Shown here: in pieces, positions 1-25,600 of the stretch
How positions within the stretch are numbered: the first letter of the stretch is position 1
Layout: each line of letters opens with the position of its first letter
NCBI GenBank assembly: GCA_905250125.1
Contig: CAJNOL010000330.1
Span: 62,001 to 126,000 of the forward strand
Direction: 5' to 3'
Length of the DNA stretch: 64,000 bases
Origin: Rotaria sordida
Taxonomy: Eukaryota > Rotifera > Eurotatoria > Philodinida > Philodinidae
The notes under the pieces: model-generated
The model's input: the letters and a program-made list of their open reading frames with translations, nothing else
Told to the model about the DNA's origin: nothing
Databases searched by the model: none
Translations under genes and position numbers: made by a program

Positions 1-9368
<9,368 letters not shown>

Positions 9369-9866
9369 TTTTCTAAAATACAACACAAGCTAGAGAATGA
9401 TGCTTGAATAATTAGTATTTTTTTTTTTCAAACATATATATATATATATATTCATTCATTTTGTCAAACAGATAAGATTTAGAATAAGAAACAAAATATC
9501 TTTTTTTTTTTTTTATTAACGTTTTCTTTTTCTAAGCATCTTTACTTCGATTTAGTTAAAACATACAATAAACATAGAGACAAAAAAAAAGCATGATGAA
9601 GACAGTCAAATATTTGTTGACAAAATTCGTGTTTTTTTTTTGTTTTGTTTTTGAAATCACAACAAAAATCTTTCGATGATCACAAGAACATATTTCCTAG
9701 ATTTATATATGTTAAACATAGATATTTTAGACTGTCAATATAGACAAAAAATAAAATAAAATAAAACGAAAAAAAAACAAAACAAACAAGGACAGATAGA
9801 TAGACATAGAAACAAGAAATGACAATAAAAGAAAATGAATGATTATTATAATGTGACTAATATGAT
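9369..9866. other. Intergenic, UBE2K 3' end to ABCC1 5' end
   Basis: About 500 bp between the UBE2K stop and the ABC transporter start, both on the minus strand. It is AT-rich with a TA microsatellite near 9437-9452 and homopolymer runs. It should hold the UBE2K 3' UTR and the ABC transporter promoter. No further gene or RNA is visible. Confidence 0.6.
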
Positions 9867-12911
<3,045 letters not shown>

Positions 12912-14492
12912 GATTCTTGTTTTGTTTTTTATATTAAATTATGAAATAATATATCTGCAAAGTGTTTACTATCATATTTTTGTTTTTCGTAAATAGGAAA
13001 TATGAAAAAAAAAATTTATCTATAGTTGCCATGAACAACAAAAAACAATTCTTATTTGCCTAAGACTTTCTTTATTTAATTTTTTTGGTTGTTTTTTTCT
13101 CTTGGTCTACACACAAAAAAAAAACCTGAACACACACGTATAAACTCGAGCACATACGGCACAAAAAAAGAAAAAAGAGAAAGAACAAAACAGCGAATCA
13201 TACAAACGCCGAAGTAACACGTGCACAAAAAAAACCAAACAACAAAGAAAAAAAAAAGAAGGATTCTAGTTTTTTGTCGCTAAAAAAATAACTGAACCAA
13301 GACACATACGCAAGGTTGAATCTTACCAATAATATAATACGATGAACAGGGTTGCACAAAATACTGCTGCATAGACGCAAGCGACTGTTGTTTATCCCTT
13401 TTAAAACTGAAGAAAAAAAAAAAACCACACACATGTATTATGACTCTAAACACGGACGGGGTGCTTAAATATCACACGCACACACACACACACACGAAAA
13501 AGCAAAAAAAAAGTTCTTGCTTAATCGAAAATAAGCAAGTAGAAAAGAAAAATTCGTCTTGAGTTTTGTTTTTTTTTTTTTTTTAAATTTAGTCATCATT
13601 TACGAACCGAAAAGAGATACGATTGTCCACCGATTAGCACCAAAAGAAGCATTATGACATGTAGAATTTTCTATAATTTGAATTAATGTAATATACGTAC
13701 GCTTCTTCCTGAGGTTGCTGAAAAAAACCGAGTATCCTGAGCTATGAACAATGAAGATAGAGCAAGTAAAAAAACCAACAGAAAACAACCGGATCGGTGT
13801 AATATAAATAATAATGAAAATTCATACGGTGAACAAAAAAGAACGAAGAGATAGATTATATGAGATTTAACATCAACAAGAAAAAGAAACGCAACAAAAA
13901 AAAAAAAATCAGATTCGTTATTGATTTTTTTTTTTATTGCTACATAAACACACAACTGGAAAAGAGTAAGAACTACAATCTTGAGTGTATTGTTTAATAG
14001 TGAAAACAGAAGAAAAAAAAAAAAAAGAAACAAACTAGTGAAAGACTGGCGCTAGACAGAAGAAAAAAAAAAAGAAACAAATCTATATCTAGTGTGAAAT
14101 AGTATAAGATCACCGCGTGCTACCTACATTGCGTACACACCACACACAAACAAACAAAATCAATAACAATGCATAGATTTTAGAACAATAGATTTTATGT
14201 TCGTCAATTTCGTACATTTGTTAATTGCAATAGAATTACACCTTTGTTTGGCTCTGAGTATCTAAATAAATATTTTACATAAAAAACAAAATATATATAT
14301 CGAAAAATCGCTTTTTTAAGAGTATTAATAAAATACACTCTAATCCATTCTGAACACCGTTTTACTTAGGATTTATATCAATCGATAGAGGTTGAAATTT
14401 TAAGTCTACTGGATTTCACTATGAGTCATCAAGAAGATGTAAAGCAAAAACTTTTTAGAATGATCCTCACTGAGTCAAAAGTTTGTTTTTAT
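12912..14492. other. Intergenic, N4BP2-like 3' end to UBE2K 5' end
   Basis: About 1.6 kb with many poly-A/poly-T tracts and a CA microsatellite (about 13470-13494). Open frames here are strings of Phe, Lys and Leu from homopolymers and look spurious. It probably contains the UBE2K promoter and 5' UTR, possibly with a 5' UTR intron. I see no gene. Confidence 0.5.
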
Positions 14493-17400
14493 TTACTTAT
14501 AATTTTGTTGTTGTAAATAAGCAAGAATAGCTGAATGTATTTTTCCATGACCACCACCATAAATAGAATTTTTTCCATAATCTGTTATAATTTCAATAGA
14601 TTTTGGAGTTGTTCGTTGATTTTCTTCATTAAATTCTTGTTCAATTTGTTTAAATAAATTTAATGCTTCAGTTAAATGCAAACCATGAAGATCAATTCGT
14701 TTTGTTTGATGATATTGTTCAAGTTTCCAACATAATAAACGTTCATATGCAATTCGATTAGCATTTTTCATTAATTGAGTTTCTTCACTAGCACGATGAA
14801 TATAAAATGATGCAACACAAGACATTCCATGATGATTTGCTTGTTGAGCTTTTATATAAAATTCTTTACGTTGTTGTGCATGATGAAAAACATTTCGTCG
14901 TAAATTTTCATAAGATTCAAGAACAGGTTCAATTGGTTTTTTACTTGTTGATATAGAATTTGTCGATATTATCGACGAAGATTTATGTAGATTTGTTATT
15001 GAAGTATTTTCATCAAACATTTTTGATATACAAACAAGTGTAATTTCATAATTATATTCATTTTCATGAAATATATCATAGAGTAGATCAGAATCTAATG
15101 TAGGAAAATGACGTTCGAGTTCTTTTAATTTAAATTCAGTAGCATAATCAAGTTGACATTTCTAAAAACAGTTCAAAAGCAAAAATAACAATTATGTTAT
15201 TTAATGAAATCAGAAAATAAATTTCTATCGTTTTTTTTTGTCGAAAATAAAAAAGAAAAGAATTCAATAGAATTTCTTATTCATGATATATAAGAAGTAA
15301 GTGTTCCCCACACTATTTAATACAATACCCGACAAGATCATTCATATTAGAATGAGATCAGAATAAAAATTATTTTCCAAAAAAATGTTAAATTAAATAT
15401 ACAAAATACTTTTCAATTTAATACTACGAAGCACTAAACTTAATCTTTTTTTTTGTTTTGTCTAGTTACAAAATCTATATCTACATTGAAGATAATTTTT
15501 ATTCAAAAGAAGAAATATTGTGAGAATATTGAAGTGTATAGAAAATAAATTCATTTCTCTTCAATCAAACTCACATAAATAGAATAAAAAAAAACCAATG
15601 TTTGAAGATTAATGAGATATATACACGAAAGTGTCATATTAATTACCTTTATGAATTATTATAATAATTGACATAGTATACTGAACTTTCTTTTCTTTTC
15701 TTTTTCTTAAGTTGAATTTAATTGTTTGTTTTTTTTTTTTACGAAGTAATTGATAAAAAGAAAGAAAACAGCAAAAAAGAAAAATGAATTTGAATACCTG
15801 TTTTGATTTTTGAGATTTAACTACTTGTTGTTGTTGTTGTTCTTCATTCATAATTTGTTTAAGTGATGGTATATGATTTGTATTTATATCAGAATTTAAT
15901 TGATTATCTGATGATAATTTCCATTGTTGAATAGAATTTTTCTTTTTTTTTATTTGATTTTCAATCACCGGTTTTTTTATTTGATTTGATTTGATTAAAA
16001 ATCTTTGTAATGCTTGATAAATATTTATTGATAAATTATTATCTAATGGTAATAATATATTATTATTATTCGATAATATCATAGATTTATTTGGTAATTC
16101 ACCATATAATTCTTCTAATGAATTTATCATTGTTAAAGGAATATTTATTTGATTTATATCAATATATTCAATATTAGTATTATTTAATGTTAATTCTTCA
16201 AATATTTCATCATCATTTATATCTTGAAGTAAATCATCAATTGATTTTATATCAACTAATGGATTTATAGATTTAATTTGTTCATTCCATTGATTTAATA
16301 CATTTAAACATAATTGTTGAAGTGTTAAAATATGTGTTTGTTGTATATTATTATTTTGAAGATATTCATCAATTTGTGTTCGTGTCCATTGAATATCAAA
16401 ATGACAAATTTCATAAAATTGTTGTATAGTTTCAATTGATAAATGATTTGAATAAATATCAATTAATAAATCAATATTATTATCAATTAAATCAACTTGT
16501 ATACCACATTCATTATAACCAGGTAGTGGTGATAATGATGATGTTATTATAAATTGAGTAGAAATAGATGATAAATGACCAATTAATATTCGATCGGAAT
16601 GATTTATTTGAGAATTAAAATCATTCGATGAACATTGTATACCAATATGTTTTGTTAATAGAGATGAATTATGTAAAGGTTTATTTAATTCATTATGAAT
16701 AATATTTAATAATTCATAATTTTTAGGATTAGTTAATTGTTTTTGTTGATGAGATAATGTTGATGAATGATTCCTAAAAGACAAAAAAAAAACAAGCAAA
16801 TCAATGATTAGTTTTTTTGTTTAAAATTTCGAAGTTTTTTTTTTGTCGGTCAAATATTTGAAAGTTCGCTTTTTTATTCAGATTTTTAATGCTAAAAGGC
16901 GAACATCTATTTTTGTGAGTACAGATACACAATACAATACAAATTCCATGAAGGCCAATCGGATATTCAGAGAGAAGCACCGCTTTCTCAGTTTCTATAC
17001 TAGATAAAATACTGTTCGAAGGAAAGAAAAGAAAAAGAATCGCAATCGATTTTTTTTTTTTATATAAATTTAAAAAAAAAGACTAAGAATTATGTTTACT
17101 TTAGAGAATTAATTTGTATATCAAAATTTCTATTAACATTATCAATCCAATCATTATCATTATTTTCATCAATAACAACAAAATCTGAACATTCTTCAGG
17201 AAGAATAACATGAAAAGTTGGTTGTTGTTGTAGATTATCTTCTTCATTATCCATATTATTATTATTATTATTATTTACATTTAATAAAATTTCATTTGAT
17301 TGTTGTTTATTTTTATTTTTTCGTCGTTTTTTTCCAATAATATTTGATTGTGTTGATAATTGTGGTGTTAAATTTGTTGTATCGATACAACGTGAAAATG

Positions 17401-20400
17401 TTGATGATGGTATACGTAAAATATGTTCAGTATTAAATGAATGATCTTGATTTGTTGTTGAAGAAAAAGAAAAACGTGTTAATGGACGATGAAAACGTGT
17501 ATGTGATGTTGAAGGTGTTGGTGGTAATGATGTTGTTGTTGTTGTTGATGATGATGATGTTGATATTAATGATAAATCATGAAATGAAACTGATAATGGT
17601 GATGAAGGTTGTGATGTTGTTGTTACTGTTGTTGTTGTTGTTGTTAATATTGATGTTGATGATAATAATGTTGTTTGATAAAAATTTGATGTTAAAAATA
17701 AAATCATATCATTTATACAAAGACGTACATCATCAATAATTAATGAATCATCAATAATATTATAAAATTTTTTTGATATTAATAATGAATCAATTATTTC
17801 ATTATTTTTATTAACATTTTGTTGTTCAGTTGATGTTAAATTATTTGTTATTGTTAAAGATGGAATTTGATTAATTATACTTTGAACTGTAATATTATGT
17901 TCAAAACGATTTAACATTTCTTTTATACGTCGTATTGGTAAATTATGAACATTTCGTCTAAATAAAAAGAAAACAAATTCAACTATTTAATTCTACAATG
18001 GTTAGAGAGCAGTTGTATTTCTGAGAAAATTAAGATCTCGAAAATCAATTGTCTAGCATTCATTTGAAGGTTTTTTGGAGATGATTTGATCTAGTAGAGC
18101 AAAATGAGATGTTTTAGCTCTCTTCATCAAACTACATTTAATTTAATCCTGATAGAGAATCTTTTGAGCTACTCAAAAATACAACTGTTCTAAACTTTTG
18201 TCCATCACTATATTTAACATTCAAGAAAAAGAAATTACTTGAATAATTCTCGAGCTTTATAACGCCATGGAGTTTGAGGTTCGACTAAAAGAATATCATA
18301 ACCAGCTTCTTTACCCTAAAAAAAAAAACAAACGCAAATAGATCAATACGTAAAACAAAATGAACATTTACCATTGCAACATATGGTTTCATTTCCCATG
18401 TTTGTGTATTTGTATTATCAATTATAATTGGTGATATGTTCCGTTTTAATGCATCTGTTGCTAAATGAACAAAAAAAACAAAAACAATTTATTTTGAAAA
18501 TATAAAATATTTATATTTATAAAAAACCTCGTCGACAAGTATATCGATGTGCATCATCTAATTTATTTGAATCGAATGTATATTTATTTAAATTATTATC
18601 TGTAAAATAATCATCTGCTGAAAGTATTAAACCATTATAACCATGATTAAGTGATCTTTAGGAAAAAAGATAATTTAATTTTTAATTGTTATTATTTAAT
18701 TTAAAAATTAATACTTACTTAGCTAATGTTGATTTTCCTGAACCTAAATTAAACGAAAAATAAAAAACTAATTATTTCTTTGTCCTAATCTAAAAATCAT
18801 ATATTTATTTTGCTTTTTTTTTCAAGTACAGTAGAATATATTGTCCAAAGATTTCATTTGTAATTAATTTAATCATAAAGTAGCAAATCTCAAATTCGTA
18901 TCAATTTTAACTTTTGTATGTCAAAATTTTTACAAACTTTGAAACTTCTTACGAGTTTATGTATTCATAAATAGCAAAAGATAAAATCTTGGATATCATT
19001 CAATTCGATTGAGAAATTAGAAATCAAAAATTAACTGCTAACCTACAATAGATAGAGTGAAAATCATATATTTATTCATACTATATCTTTGGACCACAAT
19101 AACAGAGAAGTAGAAATCGAAAATCTACTGATATCACATATTTCTAGATTTTAGAAATATATAGTAAGAATAGATCTCTGATTTGTATTTTTCTTATCAT
19201 GGTTATACATTTCTGCTTCAAAGAAAGAATCCAGAAATTAAGTTAAATAATAATTGGAGATTTATCACGATCTTTATTTTATCAAATATTTCTCATGTCG
19301 CAAAAATTCTTGTATAATCAATGTTATTTATCACATTGAAGAGTAGAAACTATTTTATTTTTGAACCATAAAATATGATTGTACTAAAAAGTTTAAGTCA
19401 GAGCATTTGCCGAGAATCTATGAATAGTGAGAAAATAATCAAACATAGACAAATGTTTTCTATAAAAAACAAAATACTGTCTAATTTTCGAATACTAAGG
19501 GTAAGACTATAAATCACAGGAAAAAAAAGGGAATAACAAATAGAATAAAAAATTCTAACTAAAATTCATATTTACCAGGACATCCTCTCATTATAATTAA
19601 TAATCGTTCATTATTATCAAGTCTTCTATGAATATCATCAACAATAATTTGATTATAATCATTTGTTACATGATTATCCATGATAATAACAAGATCATTA
19701 TTAATATGATCTTTTTCATCAAAATCATCTTCAGATGTAAATGTTGTTGTTGTTGTATTTTCACCTGTTGATGTTAATGATAATGGTGGTGATACAGATT
19801 TATGTATTTGTTCATCTAATATTAATTTTTCTGATGAATTATCATTTATAACACGATCAAATTTTTTTGTTTTTTTAGATTTTACTTCAATCCAATCATC
19901 ATTTATTTGCGGTTGTTGTTGTTGTTGTTGTTTTGGAAGAGAATTAGTTTCAGATGAAAGAATATTTCGATTATTATTGCGATTATTATTAAATGATTGA
20001 CGTCGATGAGAATTTGTATTTGAAAATGATGTTGATGAGATATTATTTTGTGTACGTTGTTGTTGTTGTTGTTTAGTTGTTCGATCTCGTGGTGGTAATT
20101 GATTATGAATATGATTTGTTGATTGTTGTTGAGGTTGACGACGTTGTTGTTGTTGAGTATTTGTATTAGTTTTATTTGTTTTATTATTTTCAGATGTTTG
20201 AGAAATTATTGTTGAATATGTTATAGGCGTTATTTTAATTGGAGATGATGATAAAGGTTTATTATTATTATCATCTTGACTAGATGATGACGTTGATGTA
20301 TTTGTTGATTCAATTTTTGAATTTGATTGAGATGAGAGAATGTTTGAATTATCTGTTTGTATTTGTGAAATATCATTTGTATTATCACTATTATTATTAT

Positions 20401-21911
20401 TATTATTATTATTAGTTGAAGGTATTTCAGATGAAGCATCTATTTGTTCAGAATCATTTTCTACATGATTATTAACATTTGATATTGTTTGACTATTATT
20501 TATTGTAGTGCTATTTAATGGAGGAAAATTAATTTCATCATTAATTAAAATATTATTATTATTATCTCTTGATGATAATTCATTATCATTATGTAATGGA
20601 ATCCATTCAGCAGCTTCAGGATTTAAAAATGAATTTGTTGATTGAGTCATTGTTGTATTATTTAACATATATGCTGATGGTGATGGTAGTTCATTTATTG
20701 GATATGATGGAAAATAAGGATGACCATGTGATGTTATAGGTGTTGATGGTGGTGGTGGTGGTGGCCAAAGAAGTGGTGTTGGTGGTAGATTCATCATTTG
20801 TTGTTGAAAAGCAAGATATTCAAATTCATCTACTGGACGAATATTATATGCAATATGACCTGGTTGATGGACGGTAGGTGGATAAGTATAAAGAACACCG
20901 GGTGGTGTCGCCATTAACGGTGGCGGTAGATGTGAAGAATAATAATTACTACTACCACGTGGTAATATACTACGATAATGATGATGACGACGACCATTTG
21001 TTGTTGTTAATGATGATGATGATGTCGATGGTAATGTTGTTGATGATACTTGTAAATTTGATTCATTCTCAGTTATTGATGTTTGTCTTAAACGTGGTGG
21101 TAAATTTTGAGGAGATATTGTTGTTGAATTACCATTTTGATTATCTCGTGATGATGATGGTGATGATGATGATGATGATGATGATGGTTGTAATGTTGGA
21201 ATAAACATTAATGGTGTTGGTTTTTCAAATAATGATGGTGGTATTGAATAATAATAATAGGGCGCTGGCCCATATGGATGACCATTTGTATAATATGATG
21301 ATCGATGATATGGCATAGATGAATATTTAAATTTTGAATTAAATAATTTTCTTGATCCATGTTCATGTTCATCATGATTAACTGTTGATTGTGTTGCCTC
21401 TTTTTCTTGTTGTTTTTGTTCTTCATTGGTAGTTACTATTGGCGGACTAGTATTTACTAAAGCATCATTGTTATTAATTTCATTAGTTATATCAGTCTCT
21501 TCAATTTCAGACGTTAAATCATTACTAGAATAAAATAAAAATATTTATATCAATATCTAAATCAATCTTTCTATTTTGGAAAAAATATTTCATAGTATAT
21601 GAAATAACAGAAAAAAAAGTCTTCACTTAAACACGAAGACTTTTTATTTGAAATATTTATTATTTACCTTTGTCCCTTTTCATTGAGTTCTTCTTGTTTT
21701 TGATCATTATCTGATGACCTATAATTGTGAGGAAAGAAAAAACTTTAAAAAAAAAAAAGAAAAATTCAATTAAAACTTCTTACTTTTGTATAACTGTTGT
21801 TATTAATAATGAATCATTATTATTTAATGATGAATGTTCATTTTCAATAGGACATTGCTTTGAATCAATGTTAATCTCATTCTTTGAGTCGTTTTCACTT
21901 AAACTCGTCAT
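14493..21911 (-). CDS. N4BP2: N4BP2-like protein: P-loop kinase, CUE-like, DUF1771 and Smr domains
   Basis: About 1,650 residues, start MTSLSENDSKNEIN at 21911. A long Ser/Asn/Gln-rich region (exon 21524-19576) leads into a kinase-like P-loop domain: LLIIMRGCPG/SGKSTLAK, then LILSADDYF...YTFDSNKLDDAHRYTCR, then ISPIIIDNTNTQTWEMKPYV, all hallmarks of the N4BP2 polynucleotide-kinase-like domain. The C-terminus has a CUE-like stretch (LERHFPTLDSDLLYDIF), a DUF1771 region (ENLRRNVFHHAQQRKEFY) and an Smr domain (RIDLHGLHLTEALNLF...GGGHGKIHSAIL, stop at 14493). Smr domains of this family bind or cut RNA or DNA; animal N4BP2 and its nematode relative NONU-1 act in mRNA quality control, so endonuclease activity on stalled-ribosome mRNAs is a reasonable inference. 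The low-complexity runs are translations of AT-biased triplet repeats. Confidence 0.9.
17994..18212. mobile_element. Tc1/mariner-like MITE in an N4BP2 intron
   Basis: About 219 bp with imperfect inverted ends. The right end, read on the minus strand, is TAGTGATGGACAAAAGTTTA followed by GAACAGTTGTATTTTTGAG. The left end is TACAATGG then TTAGAGAGCAGTTGTATTTC, the same sequence with an internal gap. The 20 bp at 18006-18025 and 18172-18191 match at 18 of 20. TA flanks both ends and the GTGATGGACAAAAGT motif is typical of Tc1 termini. No coding capacity. Confidence 0.6.
18719..18743 (-). other. 25-nt microexon carrying the Walker A lysine
   Basis: Between acceptor TTTAATTTAG and donor GTAAGT. 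It supplies SGKSTLA of the P-loop; the preceding exon ends ...GCPG at 19576 and the next begins in the following Lys codon. The upstream intron (18744-19575, 832 bp) is far longer than the gene's usual 50-100 nt introns and contains a diverged inverted motif (TTGTCCAAAGAT near 18840, TGGTCCAAAGAT inverted near 19090), perhaps an old Tc1-like MITE. Confidence 0.8.
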
Positions 21912-22686
21912 TGACAAAATACGAACAAAATAAATTTGTTGTCGAAGAAAAAACAGATGTCAAACGACAAAACAAATATAATACGAAAAAAAAAAAACGT
22001 CGTCAAAGATGGAAGAACAATAGAAAAAAAATTTTTTGTTGTTGTTGTTGTTGTTGTTGTTGTTTTGTTCTTCGTTTCAAACAAAAATTAGATTATAGTC
22101 GACAATAATAATAAGTCAAATATTTATCAAAAAGTAAGCAATAATTCATATGCATAAGATTTATACATCAGATAATAAAAAATGAATTTACCAAATAAAT
22201 GACGGAAGTAATAGATGATGATAATAATAATAATAGATTGAACATATCATTTTCTAGAATAGATTAACCAAAAATGTAGATTAGTCTTTTGGTTTTTTTT
22301 CTCTGTAGTAATAAACATAATACTGTTCTTAATTTTTTTTTTTTTTTTCTTTTTTTTTTGTGTTGTCTGTTATCAATTGTTCTGACTCTATATAGACGAA
22401 AAACATCAAGTGTTTAATATGTTTTAACAATGACACAAAAAGAAACGGTATATCACTGGATAGTTATATACATTTTACAAATATACAGGATTTAATAAAA
22501 AAAAAAGACCATCTTTTGTGTTAAGCACCCGTTCAATATAATTGAACACAATCGGAGAAGAAAAATCATTTAACTTGCTGATTTGGAGCAGTAGACATCC
22601 ATTTTTTGTTTGTAGAAGATAATTTCAACCTGGATGGGTCATATGAAAATCAGCATGTATAGAAAATGTTCTGATTTTCATTCTAT
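21912..22686. other. Intergenic, BMAL 3' end to N4BP2-like 5' end
   Basis: About 775 bp. It holds a (GTT)n run at about 22038-22062 and long T tracts at about 22325-22360. It should include the N4BP2-like promoter and the BMAL 3' UTR. No gene seen. Confidence 0.5.
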
Positions 22687-25600
22687 TTACGGGAATAATT
22701 GACGAATAAATTCATTTGAATCTAATGTCCCTGGTGAATCAACATCATCAGTACATGGATTGTCATTTTCTAAAAAAAAATAAATAAATATTCAATCATA
22801 TATGAGTAGACTGATATACTAAAAAAAACAATTTTTTTCTGAATAGTACCAATAGGCGTATGCGTTCGAGCAGATTTTATGCTAAAATTTCTTCAAAATA
22901 TAATTAGGTAGAATAAATCATAATAATAATAATAATTCTTTACTTAGTTTTATTTCGTGCAACAATTATTTCAATTTCATCATTCCATGGATTTACAAAA
23001 GGTTCAAATATTGTTTGTAGAATAACATATGAATTATCTATCGTACGAAAACGATAATCACCACTTGTTACCATCTGACGGTCACGACAGACTTAATTAG
23101 CAAAAAAAAAATCATTCAATAAAAAACAAACAATTTTATTTTTATATGTTTTTTTTTTCTTTACCTCGACTCCATACGTCACTTATTTTATGTCGATCAT
23201 CTTCATGTACAAAATCTTTTAAATTCATACCAAGAAGATCTTGTGATAAATACCCCAATAGAGAATAAGATCTAAATAGAAATTTAAATACAATAATACA
23301 GTAATATTTTATATGTTAAACAATGTATAGACAAAAGAAACTAACTAAACTTTATAACGATTATTTACGCACAATTAATGTTATTCGATATAAATAGCTA
23401 ACTAGACGAGTATGATATGATTTAAGATCAAAAGGTTATTGAGTATAGAATTTATTAATATTTCATAATTGACTCGAAATTATTTAGTTCACCTGTTAAT
23501 AAGTAATATCGGAATTCGAACAAAAGGATTCTATATAAAAAGAACAAACTTTGCCCTTATCTCACCTCTATTTGTGATTGACCTAGATACTGCTTGTTTT
23601 TTATTTGTTTCTTTTAGAAAAATATCGAATATCTAAAAATCTTAGTTTTAGTAAACCACAAAAAAAAACAAAACAACTCCATAGTAAAATAATTTATAAA
23701 TTTCATTTTTCTAACTTTTGCTCTTCAAGATTGTTTTATAACGATTTTATTAAAAAAAAAAAAAAAAAAGAAAAAACATCAGCAATTTATGCAGGCAAAC
23801 TATATTAAATAAAATCATTTTTTTTTCTTTTCTGTTCTTCAAATACTGATAAGAGAAAGAATAAAGAACAAAAAAAAGTTTTTTTTTGTTTTGTTTTTTA
23901 TTATTTGTTTGATCATAAAATATTATAAAATAGAATCAATTAATTATAATAAAAAAAAAACCCACACTTTTCAATAATCTATCTTTCAATTAAAAGATTA
24001 ATATAACACTTTTTAATTAGAATTTATTATATATATGTTGAACATCATAGTAAAAAAAAACAAAAAGTCACCTTCTGTCTATAGATATATTAACATACTA
24101 TTGAATTGTGACAGGCGGCAGACATAATGATAAAGTTCATATGGAAAAAAAAATGTACCAAAATTTTTTCATATAGTTTTATCTTTTGTACAAAACCACC
24201 GTAAATATATGTGACGTATTTTGGGCCAAAGTACATGTCCTCAGAGTGCGGTTGACGTGCTACAATATGACTCATTAAAAGGCGGGTACAGATTCAGTTC
24301 ACGTATTGTCCAACATAACAGATCATCGATAATAAATGGCTAATTTTTCATTTTATTACTTAATTATAATTTTTTTGTTTTTATATATGTTTATCCTTTA
24401 TTTTCCAGAATGACAACAAAAAAAAAAGAATCTTTTTATGCAAACGTAATTATTTGTTTATTAAACGATCGATTCGCTGGTTTATCTCATTCGATTGAAG
24501 ATAATTGTACTCATTGACAAAAAAAAAAAATACTCTTCATTAGGACATGTTTATACTACAAGTCGACAGGAAACAGATAGACATGAGAACATTAACCAAA
24601 AGGCTAAGCATCTAAAAAAGAAATTATAACGTTGTTTTGATATATATATATATCTGAAAATGATTTTCTATATATATATCCAATCATTTTCAAACCTAGT
24701 AAAAACATAATCATATAATAAGAATTATATATTGAATCTATTCTCTTACATATATAATCTAAAGATAAAACATTTTCTGAGTAATACTTTCCTCAATGGA
24801 TAAGACAATGTCATGCCATATACACACTGTGAATCATTGACATGGGGTAAAAAGAATTCTATGCATTTTATAAACAATCACAGATGGTTATCAAACCGTC
24901 ATGATCTCAATATTTTGGATTATTACATGTCGAATACTATCATTAATAATATGTAATGGTATAAAAATAAAAAAACCTATGATTCGTTGTGTATCACAAA
25001 AAAAATAAAAATAAAACACGCAAAATTTTTTTGTCAATTGAAATTTGTTGAGTACTTTATATTGTATATTATGTTTTTCTTTTAAATAAAACGTGTTAAG
25101 TGAGTAAAAAAGAAAGATACAAATATGAACTATTGATGATCAATCACCCGTTAATATTCATCATTCTTCTAAATCCTTATGTTTCAAGTGTAATAATTTA
25201 CATTTCAATAGTTACTATTTATTCACTCATTTTCTTGTTACATGAAAGAAGAAAAAAAAAAACATTTGCTTCACTACTCTTCTATCGTTCGAGAATAAAT
25301 AATATAAAAAAAACTAGAACAACTTACATTTGATCGAAATATGTAAATTGTCCATCAAGATTTAATTTGCATAAAAACATTCTATCAATAGTATTGGTAT
25401 TTTCATAAGTTTGATTCGATTTTTCAATGCGTTTACATAAATTACCCATTGTTATTAGACATGAAACCGGATTATTTCCAATGGCATTTACAACATCGGA
25501 TGGTGTTAATATACTAATATTTGAATGTCGACGATCAGTTCGTGTTTTTATTTCAGTTTGATTATCATTAGTTAAAGAATATTGTTTTATATAACCAACA

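Noticed and set aside
13198-14033. Open frames on the minus strand near 13200-14030
   Set aside because: Composed of Phe/Leu/Ser strings from T-rich tracts, with no conserved motif and no coding-like codon pattern.
20230-21426. Alternative frames of about 70-110 codons inside the long N4BP2 exon
   Set aside because: Shifted readings of Asn/Ser/Gln triplet repeats in the true 650-codon exon; rich in Ile/His/Met runs only.
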